In this document: piece by piece, positions 8,281 to 17,220 of the stretch | Layout of the letters: every line of letters starts with the position of its first letter | Position numbering within the stretch: position 1 is the first letter of the stretch | Assembly (NCBI RefSeq): GCF_000701345.1 | Contig: NZ_JNIJ01000031.1 | Coordinates: 1-64,000, forward strand | Reading direction: 5' to 3' | DNA: 64,000 nt | Origin: Bradyrhizobium sp. URHD0069 | GTDB lineage: Bacteria; Pseudomonadota; Alphaproteobacteria; Rhizobiales; Xanthobacteraceae | The notes under the pieces: model-generated | Told to the model about the DNA's origin: nothing | Seen by the model: only the letters and a program-made list of their open reading frames with translations | Databases searched by the model: none | Position numbers and translations under genes: made by a program

Positions 8281-9396
8281 TTCGGCGGCGACGTAGCCGA
8301 ACAGCAAGCCGACGCCGAACAGCAGCACCAGTCCCGCCGCGCCGAATTCCACACCGCGCATGATCAACGCGCCGCTGCCCTCGCGGCCACCGCTCAAGCG
8401 CGCGGCGAGGTCCTTCGCGGTGACTGCAATTACTGCAATGATCGCCACCGTGATCGCGGTGCCGAGCCCCATCACGAAGGTCGCGGCGATGCCGGCCCAG
8501 AACATGCCCTGCGCCAGCGCGAAAACCAGCACCAGGATCGCGCCCGAACAGGGCCTGATGCCGACGGCGAAGATCGCGCCAAATCCGCGCCGCCAGCCGC
8601 CGGGACCGGCGAGTTCGCTTGGATCGGGACCATGGGAGTGGCCGCAATGCTCGTCATGGACGTGGCCGTGCTCGTGTCCATGGCCATCGTGAGCGTGCTC
8701 ATGATCGTGATGCGCTACATGGGCGTGAGAATGCGAATGGTCGTGGCGGTGATGGTCGTGTCCATGTCCGGCATGATCGTGAGGCGCCGCTGCGGCTAGC
8801 GCCATCGCCGGTGCCAGCGGCTTTACCTGCAGCGCGCGAATAAATCCGCCACCCTTGGTCCAGACCAGCCGTGCGCCGAACGCCGCGATCAGCGCATAGC
8901 TGACGATCTCGATCACCTTCTCGGCGCCGCACATGGTTTTGGCGGTGGCGTTGAGCAGCCAGGCGCAAATCCCGACAATCACCACCGCAACCAGCGACTG
9001 CATCAGCGCGGACGCGAACGACAGCGCGATGCCGCGCCGCGCGGTCTCCTGGTTGGCGACCAGATAGGACGAGATCACCGCCTTGCCATGGCCGGGCCCG
9101 GCGGCGTGAAAAATACCGTAGGCGAACGAGATCGCGAGCAGCGTCCAGACCGCGCTGCCGTCAGACTTCGCGGCGCGGATGGTGGCGGACATCTCGCGAT
9201 AGAATTCCGATTGCTTGGCGAGCAGCCATCCGACGATGCCGCCGACCTGCGGCTCCGCCCCGCTCGGGCGCGGGCCGCCGAACGGGTTCTGCGCCATCAC
9301 GACGTGCACAAAGCTGTCGAGCGCCAGGATCACCAACGCCGCCGCGACGCCAACCGTCAGGACGCGCGCGAAGCTCGGGCTGAATTCCGGCCTCAC
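8263..9396 (-). CDS. NicO/RcnA-type nickel-cobalt transporter
   Basis: A 377-residue inner-membrane protein of the NicO family (COG2215). Hydrophobic segments are seen near the N-terminus (VLTVGVAAALVILAL), in the middle and at the C-terminus, separated by a His/Asp-rich cytoplasmic loop (DHHRHDHSHSHAHVAHHDHE) expected to bind metal. HAAGPGHGKAVISSY is a conserved family segment. The GTG at 9396 overlaps the stop of the preceding DUF1007 gene as GTGA, indicating translational coupling; a TTG at 9402 is the alternative. Family members export or import Ni/Co; with DUF1007 upstream this pair is a common zinc/nickel/cobalt unit. Direction of transport is not readable. Confidence 0.88.
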   Translation of the reverse strand: MRPEFSPSFARVLTVGVAAALVILALDSFVHVVMAQNPFGGPRPSGAEPQVGGIVGWLLAKQSEFYREMSATIRAAKSDGSAVWTLLAISFAYGIFHAAGPGHGKAVISSYLVANQETARRGIALSFASALMQSLVAVVIVGICAWLLNATAKTMCGAEKVIEIVSYALIAAFGARLVWTKGGGFIRALQVKPLAPAMALAAAAPHDHAGHGHDHHRHDHSHSHAHVAHHDHEHAHDGHGHEHGHVHDEHCGHSHGPDPSELAGPGGWRRGFGAIFAVGIRPCSGAILVLVFALAQGMFWAGIAATFVMGLGTAITVAIIAVIAVTAKDLAARLSGGREGSGALIMRGVEFGAAGLVLLFGVGLLFGYVAAERVTCL

Positions 9397-10040
9397 GGAC
9401 AATCCACCGTGATCTTGTTGGCGAACATCGCCCCGTAGTTCGAGTTGTCCCCATCGAGGAAATTCTGCTCGCCGAGCCGTTGCGCAGTGGCGGTGCCGTC
9501 ATTCGGCCGCTGGAATTTCATCTGGCAGGCGGCGGGAGCTCCGACCAGCTTGATCGGATTTTTGTCCGCGAACTTGAAGTCGATGAAGAACGCCGGATCG
9601 AACACCTCCAGCGCAAGTTCCCTGAATTTCACCGGCGTCTTCAGCGGCAAGGTGAAATGCAGCGTCAGCTCGGCATCCTTGTATTCAAGGAAGTAGTCGA
9701 CCGGCTCCTGGAATTTTTCCTTTTTGCCGTCGGCCTTGGCAAAGGTGAAGAAGCCGAATTCCTTCAGCGATTCGACGTTGGTCTGCGCCAGCGGCGCCAG
9801 TTCTTCGCGGCTGTAGACACCCTTGGTCTTGGTCTCGATGCCCTGCAATGCGTAGGTCGAGAACATGTCGTCAAAGGTCCAGGCGTGACGCACGCCGGTG
9901 ATCGAGCCATCCGGGGCATAAACCAACTCGCTGGTTGCGGTGATCCAGACGTGCGGATGCGCCTGGGCTGGTTTCGCACCGAGCGCAAGGGTGCCGGCAA
10001 GCAGCAGCAGAGCCATCAACCGAAGCATCAATGTATTCAC
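9393..10040 (-). CDS. DUF1007 periplasmic protein
   Basis: A 215-residue exported protein. GTG at 10040 follows AGAGG and gives VNTLMLRLMALLLLAGTLAL, a Sec signal with cleavage near AQA-HPHVW. The HPHVWI start of the mature part is the hallmark of DUF1007, whose genes nearly always sit beside NicO-type metal transporters, suggesting a periplasmic metal-handling partner. It begins two bases before the upstream peptidase stop and ends in a 4-bp overlap with the transporter start, so dcp-DUF1007-transporter look like one operon. Confidence 0.85.
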   Translation of the reverse strand: MNTLMLRLMALLLLAGTLALGAKPAQAHPHVWITATSELVYAPDGSITGVRHAWTFDDMFSTYALQGIETKTKGVYSREELAPLAQTNVESLKEFGFFTFAKADGKKEKFQEPVDYFLEYKDAELTLHFTLPLKTPVKFRELALEVFDPAFFIDFKFADKNPIKLVGAPAACQMKFQRPNDGTATAQRLGEQNFLDGDNSNYGAMFANKITVDCP

Positions 10041-10041
10041 G

Positions 10042-12138
10042 TTAGATTGCCTCTGATGTTTCGAGCAGGCCGCGGCGACGCAGCAGCGCGTCGGGCTCCG
10101 GCTCCCGGCCGCGGAACGCGACATAGGCGTCTTCGGGATCGCGCGAGCCGCCTGACGAGTAGATGTCGTCGTGCAGACGTTTGGCGACCACGGGATCGAA
10201 GATGTTGCCGGCCTCCTCAAAGGCGCCGAAGGCGTCGGCGTCCATCACCTCGGACCACATGTAGCTGTAATAGCCCGAGGCATAGTGATCGCCAGCAGTG
10301 GAAAAGATATGGCCGAACTGCTGCGGCCGGTGCCGCAGCGCGATTTCCTCGGGCATCCCGATTTTCTCCAGCTCCTTGCGTTCGAACGCCCGCACATCCC
10401 GGCTGGCCGCGGCCGGCTGGGTATGGAATTCGAGATCGATCAGGGCCGAGGAGACGAATTCCACCGTGGCAAAGCTCTGGTTGAATTTGCGCGCGGCGAG
10501 GAAGCGCTGCAACAGATCGTCCGGCAGCGGCTCGCCGGTCTGGTAATGCCGGGCGAATTGCCGCAGCACCTGCGGCTGCTCCTGCCAGTGCTCGTAAAGC
10601 TGCGACGGCAGCTCGACGAAATCGGTGAACACAGAGGTGCCGGACAGCGAGGGATAGGTCACGTCCGACAGCATGCCGTGCAGGCCGTGGCCGAATTCGT
10701 GGAACAGGGTCCGCGCGTCGTCCGGCGACAGCAGCGACGGCTGGCCCTCGGCGCCTTTGGAGAAATTGCAGACGTTGATGACCAGCGGAGCGACGTCGCC
10801 GTCGAGCTTCTGCTGGTTGCGCAGCGAGGTCATCCAGGCGCCGGAGCGCTTCGAGGGCCGCGCGAAGTAGTCGCCATAGAACAGCGCCTTGTGCTTGCCG
10901 GCACTGTCCTTCACCTCCCAGACCCGCACGTCCGGATGCCAGACCGGAATGTCCGTGCGCTCCGAGAAGCTGAGGCCGAACAGGCGGGTCGCGCAGTCGA
11001 AGGCGGCCTCGATCATGTGGTCGAGCACCAGATAGGGTTTTATGGCGGCGTCGTCGAAATTGGCCCTGACTTGCCGCAGCTTTTCGGCGTAGTAGCGCCA
11101 GTCCCACGGCGCCAGCGCGAAATTGCCGCCCTCCTCCGTCACCAGCGCCTGCAGCGCATCGCGATCCGCCAGCGCCTGGGCCCGGGCCGGCTTCCAGACC
11201 CGCTCCAGCAGGCCCCGCACCGCCTCAGGTGTCTTGGCCATCGAATCCTCCAGCCGATAGGCGGCGAAGGTGGCAAAACCCAACAGCTTGGCGCTCTCCT
11301 CGCGCAGCTCGAGGATTTCGACGATGATCGCGTTATTGTCGTTGTCGTTGCCATTGTCGCCGCGCGCGGTGAAGGCCTTGAATACCTTTTCGCGCAGGTC
11401 GCGGCGGGTGGAGCTCTTCAGGAACGGCTCCACGAAGGAGCGCGACAGCGTCATGATCGCCTTTCCCGGCATGCCGCGCTCATCAGCGGCGGCCTTTGCG
11501 GATGCGACAAAGCTGTCGGAAAGGCCGTCGCGATCGGCCTCGCCGAGCTCCATGAACCAGTCCTGCTCATCGGCCAGCAGATGGTGACTGAATGCCGTGC
11601 CGAGATGCGCCAGCCGCTCGTTGATCTCGGCCATTCGCGCCTTCGCCGCTTCGTCGAGCCCGGCGCCGGCGCGCTGGAAACGGGTATAGGTGCGCTCCAG
11701 GAGCCGCATCTGCTCGCCGGTCAGTCCGAGCGTGGCGCGGTTGTTGTGCAGCATCACGATGCGGCCGAACAGCACCGCGTTCATCATGATCGGGTTCCAG
11801 TGCCGTGCCATGCGCAACGACACCTCGTTGTCGATCTCGAGCAGCTCCGGATTGGAATGCGCCGACACCAGGTCGTAGAACACAGCCGATACCTTGGAGA
11901 GCAGCTTGCCCGAGCGCTCCAGCGCGGTGATGGTGTTGGCGAAGTCCGGCTCGGAGGGATCATGGGTGATGGCGGCGACCTCGGCTGCGTGGTCGGCGAA
12001 AGCCTGCTCGAAGGCGGGGAGGAAATGCTCCGGCGCGATCTCCGCGAATGGCGGCGTCTCGAACGGGGTCTGCCACGCCTTCAGCAGCGGGTTTACTGGA
12101 GCTTGCGAGGTGACCGCCGTTTCCGGGGTTTCCGACAT
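10042..12138 (-). CDS. dcp: M3 family oligopeptidase, Dcp-like peptidyl-dipeptidase
   Basis: A 698-residue zinc metallopeptidase of family M3. About two-thirds along it has LFHEFGHGLHGMLSD, the HExxH zinc site, followed by PSLSGTSVFTDFVELPSQ, where the downstream Glu supplies the third ligand. The SGT...DFVELPSQ context matches Dcp rather than PepF. The ATG at 12138 starts MSETPETAVTSQAP and is preferred over the open frame upstream. Dcp removes C-terminal dipeptides in the cytoplasm. It leads a run with the DUF1007 and Ni/Co transporter genes, though a functional link is unclear. Confidence 0.9.
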   Translation of the reverse strand: MSETPETAVTSQAPVNPLLKAWQTPFETPPFAEIAPEHFLPAFEQAFADHAAEVAAITHDPSEPDFANTITALERSGKLLSKVSAVFYDLVSAHSNPELLEIDNEVSLRMARHWNPIMMNAVLFGRIVMLHNNRATLGLTGEQMRLLERTYTRFQRAGAGLDEAAKARMAEINERLAHLGTAFSHHLLADEQDWFMELGEADRDGLSDSFVASAKAAADERGMPGKAIMTLSRSFVEPFLKSSTRRDLREKVFKAFTARGDNGNDNDNNAIIVEILELREESAKLLGFATFAAYRLEDSMAKTPEAVRGLLERVWKPARAQALADRDALQALVTEEGGNFALAPWDWRYYAEKLRQVRANFDDAAIKPYLVLDHMIEAAFDCATRLFGLSFSERTDIPVWHPDVRVWEVKDSAGKHKALFYGDYFARPSKRSGAWMTSLRNQQKLDGDVAPLVINVCNFSKGAEGQPSLLSPDDARTLFHEFGHGLHGMLSDVTYPSLSGTSVFTDFVELPSQLYEHWQEQPQVLRQFARHYQTGEPLPDDLLQRFLAARKFNQSFATVEFVSSALIDLEFHTQPAAASRDVRAFERKELEKIGMPEEIALRHRPQQFGHIFSTAGDHYASGYYSYMWSEVMDADAFGAFEEAGNIFDPVVAKRLHDDIYSSGGSRDPEDAYVAFRGREPEPDALLRRRGLLETSEAI

Positions 12139-12269
12139 AACAATTCCCGTTTTGCGTTCTAGGTGAATGGAGAAGCTATAGCACGCGATGGGGCTTTTTT
12201 GAGCCCTTTTGCGCTTGATAGCGGGGGCGTTTTCAGAGAGATTGCGCACCCAAACCAGGATCAATCCCC

Positions 12270-12530
12270 ATGAGCTCGCAGCCCTCCCCGACCGCAGCCC
12301 GCCAGATCGTCTGGCCCAGCGTCATCACGGTCATCAGCGCGGCGATTTTGATCGGCGCCGAAGTGTTCGGCGCGGCATTCGCCGGCGGCTGGGCGCTCGC
12401 GATCCTGTTCGGCCTCGAGGACACCGCCGCGCACATCCTGCAGGCGGTGCTGTTCGCGGCCGGTGTGTTCGTCATGACGACGTTCATCCGTGCCGCGCAG
12501 CGAGTCGAGCCGTTTACGCGACGCGCGTAA
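12270..12530 (+). CDS. Small membrane protein of unknown function
   Basis: An 86-residue protein with two hydrophobic stretches (SVITVISAAILIGAEVFGAA and HILQAVLFAAGVFVMTTF) and an Arg-rich C-terminus, so probably a two-helix inner-membrane protein. Divergent from dcp by 131 bp. I recognise no family. The GC-skewed codon pattern is normal for this genome, which supports it being real. Confidence 0.6.
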   Translation: MSSQPSPTAARQIVWPSVITVISAAILIGAEVFGAAFAGGWALAILFGLEDTAAHILQAVLFAAGVFVMTTFIRAAQRVEPFTRRA

Positions 12531-12769
12531 GGCGGGCTTAAGCAACAAAGCCGCTCGCGGCTTGCTTCGAACGTTCACGCTTCCTTAAAGATGCTTAACG
12601 GCTGTTCACATTAAAGCCTGCTCGCAAGGCCGCTTGCAGCGCGCTTGCGTGCGCTGAGCGCTGCGCTTGCGACCGCGCGTAGGCAAATTTGTCGCGAGTC
12701 TAAAAAAAATCTTGCGAAGCCGAGTCAAAACCCTTATTTCCGTTCTTGCCCAATTTCGCACGTGCCTGT

Positions 12770-12999
12770 GGTCGTGTGTCAGTCGGTAGGTATCCGGACA
12801 AGAGGCCGGACAGCCGCCAAGGGATGAAGAACCGAGGGTCGCTTAAGTCTTCCAGGCTTAAGGGGCCAGCACCTCTCTCAAGAGATGCCGTTGAAGGTCT
12901 CTTCGCTCCTTGCAACCGTGACTGGCAGCCGGAGGCGAACCGGCGCACCTCGTTCTCAACGGGGGACGCGACTTAAAGCAACGACGGATCGGGCTTTTT
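12770..12999 (+). ncRNA. Probable speF-type structured leader RNA
   Basis: Upstream of the alphaproteobacterial ornithine decarboxylase, where the speF RNA motif is known. Visible stems include TCCGGAC/GGCCGGA (about 12791-12811), GCTTAAG/CTTAAG flanking TCTTCCAGG (about 12841-12861) and a CTCTCAAGAGA hairpin followed by TGCCGTTGAAGGTCTCTTCG. The region ends with a T-run (GGGCTTTTTT, near 12990-13000). Placement and stem pattern fit the motif; boundaries are approximate and I could not run a covariance model. Confidence 0.5.
12824..12976 (+). other. Candidate upstream ORF inside the leader
   Basis: An ATG directly after AAGGG opens a 50-codon frame (MKNRGSLKSSRLKGPAPLSR at its start) that spans the structured part of the leader and ends at TAA 12974-12976. 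It is Arg/Lys-rich. It may be only RNA structure read as codons, or a leader peptide whose translation controls the downstream gene, as SpeFL does in enterobacteria. Unproven. Confidence 0.3.
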
Positions 13000-13219
13000 T
13001 GGTCTCTGCCGGCTTTCCACCAGCCGGCGCGAATACCGAAGAGGCTTGTCCTTCATTGCCAGGTGTGCGGGCGGGATCCTTCCCAACCAATCCACGGCAG
13101 CACAATTCGGTTTGAGTCTTTTGGCTTCATTGCGCCTCCATCGCGCGATGTGGCCGAAGCGCTCGTATCCGAGATCATTTTTGAACGTGTCCCGTCGCTG
13201 GGCCGTTTGGGGGAGTGCT

Positions 13220-14362
13220 ATGACCGAACGTATTCAGGAATTCCTGCGCAACCGTCGTAACGAGGGCCAGGACGTCGAGCCGTGCCTTGTCGTCGACCTC
13301 GAAGTCGTGCGCGACAACTATCAGACCTTCTCGAAGGCGCTGCCGGACAGCCGCGTTTTCTACGCCGTGAAGGCCAACCCGGCGCCGGAAGTGCTGTCGC
13401 TGCTGGCCTCGATGGGCTCGTGCTTCGACTGCGCCTCGGTCGCCGAAATCGAGATGACGCTGGCTGCCGGTGCGCCGGCGGAGCGGGTTTCCTATGGCAA
13501 TACGATCAAGAAGGAGCGTGACATCGCGCGCGCCTTCGCGCTCGGCATTCGCCTGTTCGCCGTCGATTGCACCGCAGAGGTCGAGAAGATCGCCCGCGCC
13601 GCCCCCGGCGCCAAGGTGTTCTGCCGCATCCTCTATGACTGCGCGGGCGCCGAATGGCCGCTGTCGCGCAAGTTCGGCTGCGATCCGGAGATGGCGGTCG
13701 AGGTGCTCGATCTCGCCAAGCGCCTCGGCCTCGAGTCCTATGGCATCTCGTTCCATGTCGGCTCGCAGCAGCGCAAGGTGAAGGCGTGGGACCGCGCGCT
13801 GGCGATGGCCTCGACGGTGTTCCGTGACTGCGCCGAGCGCGGCATCAACCTGTCCATGGTCAACATGGGCGGCGGATTCCCGACCAAGTACCTCAAGGAC
13901 GTGCCGCCGGTCGTGCAGTACGGCCGGTCGATCTTCCGCGCGCTGCGCAAGCATTTCGGCAACCAGATCCCGGAGACCATCATCGAACCGGGCCGCGGCA
14001 TGGTCGGCAATGCCGGCATCATCGAGACCGAGGTCGTTCTGATCTCCAAGAAGAGCGACGAGGACGAAGTGCGCTGGGTGTATCTCGACATCGGCAAGTT
14101 CGGCGGTCTCGCCGAGACCATGGGCGAGTCGATCCGCTACGCCATCCGCACCCCTCATGACGGCGCGGAAATGACGCCGTGCGTGCTCGCAGGTCCGACC
14201 TGCGATTCCGCCGACGTGATGTACGAGAAGATGCCGTACCCGCTTCCGGTGACGCTTGAGATCGGCGACAAGGTGCTGATCGAGGGCACCGGCGCCTATA
14301 CGTCGACTTACTCGTCGGTGGCCTTCAACGGCTTCCCGCCGCTGCGGACCTACCACATCTGA
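13220..14362 (+). CDS. Ornithine/lysine decarboxylase, fold III PLP enzyme
   Basis: A 380-residue alanine-racemase-fold PLP decarboxylase (eukaryotic-type ODC family). VFYAVKANPAPEVL places the PLP lysine at 51; HVGSQQ and GGGFP form phosphate-binding parts; GPTCDSADVMYEK contains the catalytic Cys-Asp near residue 325. ATG 13220 follows GGGAG. The reaction is ornithine to putrescine (possibly lysine to cadaverine). It lies under a structured leader and is followed by a strong hairpin at 14390. With homospermidine synthase 1.3 kb downstream it supplies putrescine for homospermidine, the typical rhizobial polyamine. Confidence 0.92.
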   Translation: MTERIQEFLRNRRNEGQDVEPCLVVDLEVVRDNYQTFSKALPDSRVFYAVKANPAPEVLSLLASMGSCFDCASVAEIEMTLAAGAPAERVSYGNTIKKERDIARAFALGIRLFAVDCTAEVEKIARAAPGAKVFCRILYDCAGAEWPLSRKFGCDPEMAVEVLDLAKRLGLESYGISFHVGSQQRKVKAWDRALAMASTVFRDCAERGINLSMVNMGGGFPTKYLKDVPPVVQYGRSIFRALRKHFGNQIPETIIEPGRGMVGNAGIIETEVVLISKKSDEDEVRWVYLDIGKFGGLAETMGESIRYAIRTPHDGAEMTPCVLAGPTCDSADVMYEKMPYPLPVTLEIGDKVLIEGTGAYTSTYSSVAFNGFPPLRTYHI

Positions 14363-14389
14363 GGTCGCCTCTCTGAGGCACGAGTACTC

Positions 14390-14411
14390 GGGAGCCGGTT
14401 CGCCGGCTCCC
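14390..14411 (+). terminator. Hairpin after ornithine decarboxylase
   Basis: GGGAGCCGG / CCGGCTCCC with a TTCG tetraloop, a perfect 9-bp stem 28 bp after the stop codon. The following bases are C/T-rich rather than a clean T-run, so termination may be partial or Rho-assisted. Confidence 0.7.
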
Positions 14412-14480
14412 TCCCCTCACAGCAGATTTCCACCAACGCTCCCCTGGCCTCGCTGCCGGGGACGCTAGGATCGACGCGCC

Positions 14481-15077
14481 ATGACTGTTTTGCCGAAGGC
14501 TCCGCCTGCATACCCCGCCGCTCCGTTTACGATCCGCAACGAGCGTGCCGCGGACGTCGCTGCGCGTGAAGCGCTGCTCGATACCTGTTTTGGCGCAAAC
14601 CGTAACCTGCGCACCTGCCAACGGCTGCGCAACGGACAGGCGCCCGCCGATGGCCTCGCGTTTTCGGCCGTGCGCCAAGGCCGCATGGTCGGAACGTTGC
14701 GGTTCTGGCAGGTGAGCGCCGGCCGCGTGCCGGCGCTGGTGCTCGGCCCCCTCGCCGTCGATCCGTGCTGCCGCAAGCTCGGCATAGGACGGGCGCTGAT
14801 GAAGCACGCGCTGGCGGCGGCCGCGGCGCACGGGCATGGCGCGGTGATCCTGCTCGGCGATGCGCCTTATTACGCCCGCTTCGGCTTCTCGAGGCGAAAG
14901 ACCGGCGAATTGTCATTGCCCGGACCGTTCGAGCGCGATCGCCTGCTCGGCCTCGAGCTGCGCGAGGGTGCCCTCGACGGCGCCCGGGGAATGATCGTGC
15001 CGACCGGCAGGGCGGCCGCGCAAAGCAGGCCGCGGCTCGCGGCAAAGCTGCGGAAACTGGTGCCTCACGCGGCCTGA
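14481..15077 (+). CDS. GNAT family N-acetyltransferase
   Basis: A 198-residue GNAT protein. The acetyl-CoA site is seen in LGPLAVDPCCRKLGIGRALM (the R/Q-x-x-G-x-G/A loop as RKLGIG), with VILLGDAPYYARFGFSR forming the C-terminal part of the fold. It resembles YhbS-like predicted acetyltransferases with a LARP.LVPGxF-like tail. Position between ornithine decarboxylase and homospermidine synthase makes polyamine acetylation conceivable, but the YhbS-like class is usually of unknown substrate. Cytoplasmic. Confidence 0.85.
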   Translation: MTVLPKAPPAYPAAPFTIRNERAADVAAREALLDTCFGANRNLRTCQRLRNGQAPADGLAFSAVRQGRMVGTLRFWQVSAGRVPALVLGPLAVDPCCRKLGIGRALMKHALAAAAAHGHGAVILLGDAPYYARFGFSRRKTGELSLPGPFERDRLLGLELREGALDGARGMIVPTGRAAAQSRPRLAAKLRKLVPHAA

Positions 15078-15083
15078 TTTGCC

Positions 15084-15191
15084 AGAGCGCGATCAGCAAA
15101 AGCGGAATCCGGTTTTGCGTCCGATCGCGCTCTAGATTATTAAACCGGCGCATGATCCGCCGAACCGCTCACACTTCGGCGAATCATGCGC
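15084..15191. repeat. Two adjacent intergenic palindromes
   Basis: The first pair is AGAGCGCGATC (15084-15094) and GATCGCGCTCT (15123-15133). The second is a 17-bp inverted repeat beginning GCGCATGAT (15148-15164) and ending TTCGGCGAATCATGCGC (15175-15191) with one mismatch. The first closely resembles a palindrome widespread between Bradyrhizobium genes. They may stabilise mRNA or terminate the GNAT transcript. Confidence 0.65.
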
Positions 15192-15255
15192 TGGAGACAC
15201 GGCAATGGCGTGGCCTTCAACACGGTCACACGACGTTCCGCCCCGAGGTACACAT

Positions 15256-15645
15256 ATGTCCCGCCGCCTGATTTCCACCGGCTCGCCTTTTGAGAAGACG
15301 GCAGGCTACAGCCGCGCCGTCATCGATGGCGATTTCGCCTTCGTTTCCGGAACCACCGGCTACGACTACACCACCATGACCATGCCGGCGGATGTCACGA
15401 ACCAGACACGAAACTGCTTCAAGACCATCGAATCCGCACTCAAGGACGGCGGCTTCGCGATGGCCGATATCGTCCGCGCAACCTATTACATCACCGAAGC
15501 CAAGGACGCGGACGCCCTGTTCGCCGTCTGCGGTGAAAAGCTTGGCGATATCAGGCCGGCCGCAACCCTGCTCGTCGTCGCGGGCCTCTACAAGCCCGAG
15601 ATGAAGGTCGAGATCGAAGTGACCGCGAAGCGGCGCACCGCCTGA
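15256..15645 (+). CDS. RidA/YjgF family protein
   Basis: A 129-residue RidA-superfamily protein starting MSRRLISTGSPFEKTAGYSR. These small trimeric proteins hydrolyse reactive enamine/imine intermediates released by PLP enzymes. VETTG-like parts read FAFVSGTTGYDYTTM, and PAATLLVVAGLYKPEMKVEIEV is the conserved C-terminal block; the catalytic-type Arg of archetypal RidA (usually in RPxR) appears replaced by IRPAATLLVV, so it belongs to an Rid subgroup. It sits 46 bp before homospermidine synthase on the same strand. Confidence 0.85.
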   Translation: MSRRLISTGSPFEKTAGYSRAVIDGDFAFVSGTTGYDYTTMTMPADVTNQTRNCFKTIESALKDGGFAMADIVRATYYITEAKDADALFAVCGEKLGDIRPAATLLVVAGLYKPEMKVEIEVTAKRRTA

Positions 15646-15690
15646 CCGATTCCGTCCTTCCCAGCGCTTCCCTACTCCGGAGAACAGTTC

Positions 15691-17124
15691 ATGAGCCCGC
15701 CCGATCGGCAAATCCACGCGAAAATTTCCGGCCCTATTGTCATGATCGGCTTCGGCTCGATCGGCAAAGGCACATTGCCGCTGATCGAGCGGCATTTCGA
15801 CTACGACAAGTCGCGCTTCGTCATCATCGATCCGCACGAGGATGGCGAAATCGCCCGGCAGCACGGCGTGCGCTTCATCAAAGAGGCCATTACCCGGGAC
15901 AATTATCGCGAGCTGCTGGTGCCGCTGTTGACCGCCGGAGGCGGCCAGGGATTTTGCGTCAATCTGTCGGTCGACACCTCTTCGGTCGACCTCATGACCA
16001 TGTGCCGCGAGGTCGGCGCGCTCTACATCGACACCGTGATCGAGCCGTGGCTTGGCTTTTACTTCGACAAGAATATCGGCCCCGAAAAACGCTCGAACTA
16101 CGCGTTGCGCGAAACGCTGCTTGCGGCAAAGCGCAAGAATCCGGGCGGCCCGACCGCGGTCTCCACCTGTGGCGCCAATCCCGGCATGGTGTCCTGGTTC
16201 GTCAAGCAGGCGCTGCTCGACATCGCCCGCGACACCAATACACCATTCAATGAACCGAAGAGCCGCGAAGACTGGGGTCAGCTCGCCCACAAGCTCGGCG
16301 TCAAGGGCATTCACATCGCCGAGCGCGACACCCAGCGCGCGAAGAAACCGAAGCCGATCAACGTATTCGTCAACACCTGGTCGGTTGAAGGCTTCGTGTC
16401 CGAAGGCATGCAGCCGGCCGAACTCGGTTGGGGCACCCACGAAAACTGGATGCCGGACATTGGCCGCACCCACGACTACGGCTGCGGCGCGGCGATCTAT
16501 CTGCTGCAGGCTGGTGCCAACACACGCGTGCGCTCGTGGTGTCCGACGCCGGGCGCGCAATATGGCTTCCTCGTTACCCACAATGAGTCGATCTCGATCG
16601 CCGACTATTTCACGGTGCGCGATGGCCAGAGGGTGATGTATCGCCCGACCTGCCATTACGCCTATCATCCAACAAACGACGCGGTGCTGTCGGTGCACGA
16701 AATGTTCGGCGCCGCCGGCAAAATGCAGCCGTCGTGGCGAATCCTCACCGAGAACGAGATCGAGGACGGCATCGACGAGCTCGGCGTGCTGCTCTATGGC
16801 CACGGCAAGAACGCCTACTGGTACGGTTCGCACCTCTCGATCGAGGAAACAAGGCAGCTCGCGCCCTACCAGAACGCCACCGGCATGCAGGTATCGTCGG
16901 CGGTTCTCGCCGGCATGGTGTGGGCGCTGGAAAATCCGACCGCCGGAATCGTCGAGGCGGACGAGATGGATTTCCGCCGCTGCCTCGAAATCCAGACGCC
17001 GTATCTCGGTCCGGTGAAGGGAATTTACACCGACTGGACACCGCTCAGCGATCGTCCCGGGCTGTTCCCGGAAGATATCGACGCCAGCGATCCCTGGCAG
17101 TTCAGGAACGTGCTGGTGCGGTGA
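15691..17124 (+). CDS. hss: Homospermidine synthase
   Basis: A 477-residue protein of the bacterial homospermidine synthase family (saccharopine-dehydrogenase-like fold, EC 2.5.1.44), which uses NAD+ to join two putrescines, or putrescine and spermidine, into homospermidine. The Rossmann motif GFGSIGKG is near residue 18; STCGANPGMVSWFVKQALLD and the NAYWYGSHLSIEETR block are characteristic. ATG follows CTCCGGAG. Together with the ornithine decarboxylase this makes a complete ornithine-to-homospermidine route. A perfect hairpin ends the unit. Confidence 0.95.
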   Translation: MSPPDRQIHAKISGPIVMIGFGSIGKGTLPLIERHFDYDKSRFVIIDPHEDGEIARQHGVRFIKEAITRDNYRELLVPLLTAGGGQGFCVNLSVDTSSVDLMTMCREVGALYIDTVIEPWLGFYFDKNIGPEKRSNYALRETLLAAKRKNPGGPTAVSTCGANPGMVSWFVKQALLDIARDTNTPFNEPKSREDWGQLAHKLGVKGIHIAERDTQRAKKPKPINVFVNTWSVEGFVSEGMQPAELGWGTHENWMPDIGRTHDYGCGAAIYLLQAGANTRVRSWCPTPGAQYGFLVTHNESISIADYFTVRDGQRVMYRPTCHYAYHPTNDAVLSVHEMFGAAGKMQPSWRILTENEIEDGIDELGVLLYGHGKNAYWYGSHLSIEETRQLAPYQNATGMQVSSAVLAGMVWALENPTAGIVEADEMDFRRCLEIQTPYLGPVKGIYTDWTPLSDRPGLFPEDIDASDPWQFRNVLVR

Positions 17125-17220
17125 GGCAGCTACACGTCATCCGGGCTGCGCCAGCGCGAAGCCGCCCGATTGGTCAAGCGAGCCCTGTTCGGATGGTTAG
17201 CCAAAAGTCGCTGAGCGAGA

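Larger units (their letters stand above)
12531..13219 (+). promoter_or_regulatory. Long leader region of ornithine decarboxylase
   Basis: 689 bp without a conventional gene. The right half holds the structured leader and a small upstream ORF listed separately. The left part contains an A-run (TCTAAAAAAAATC, 12700s) and is likely to hold the promoter. A leader of this length is itself a sign of post-transcriptional control. Confidence 0.6.

Noticed and set aside
10171..12162. Long open frame (663 codons) on the strand opposite the M3 peptidase
   Set aside because: It is the antisense shadow of a GC-rich real gene; the encoded sequence is Arg/Gly/His-rich with no domain, whereas the opposite strand encodes a clear peptidase.
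15226..16833. 535-codon minus-strand frame opposite RidA and homospermidine synthase
   Set aside because: Antisense to two well-recognised enzymes and low in recognisable protein features.
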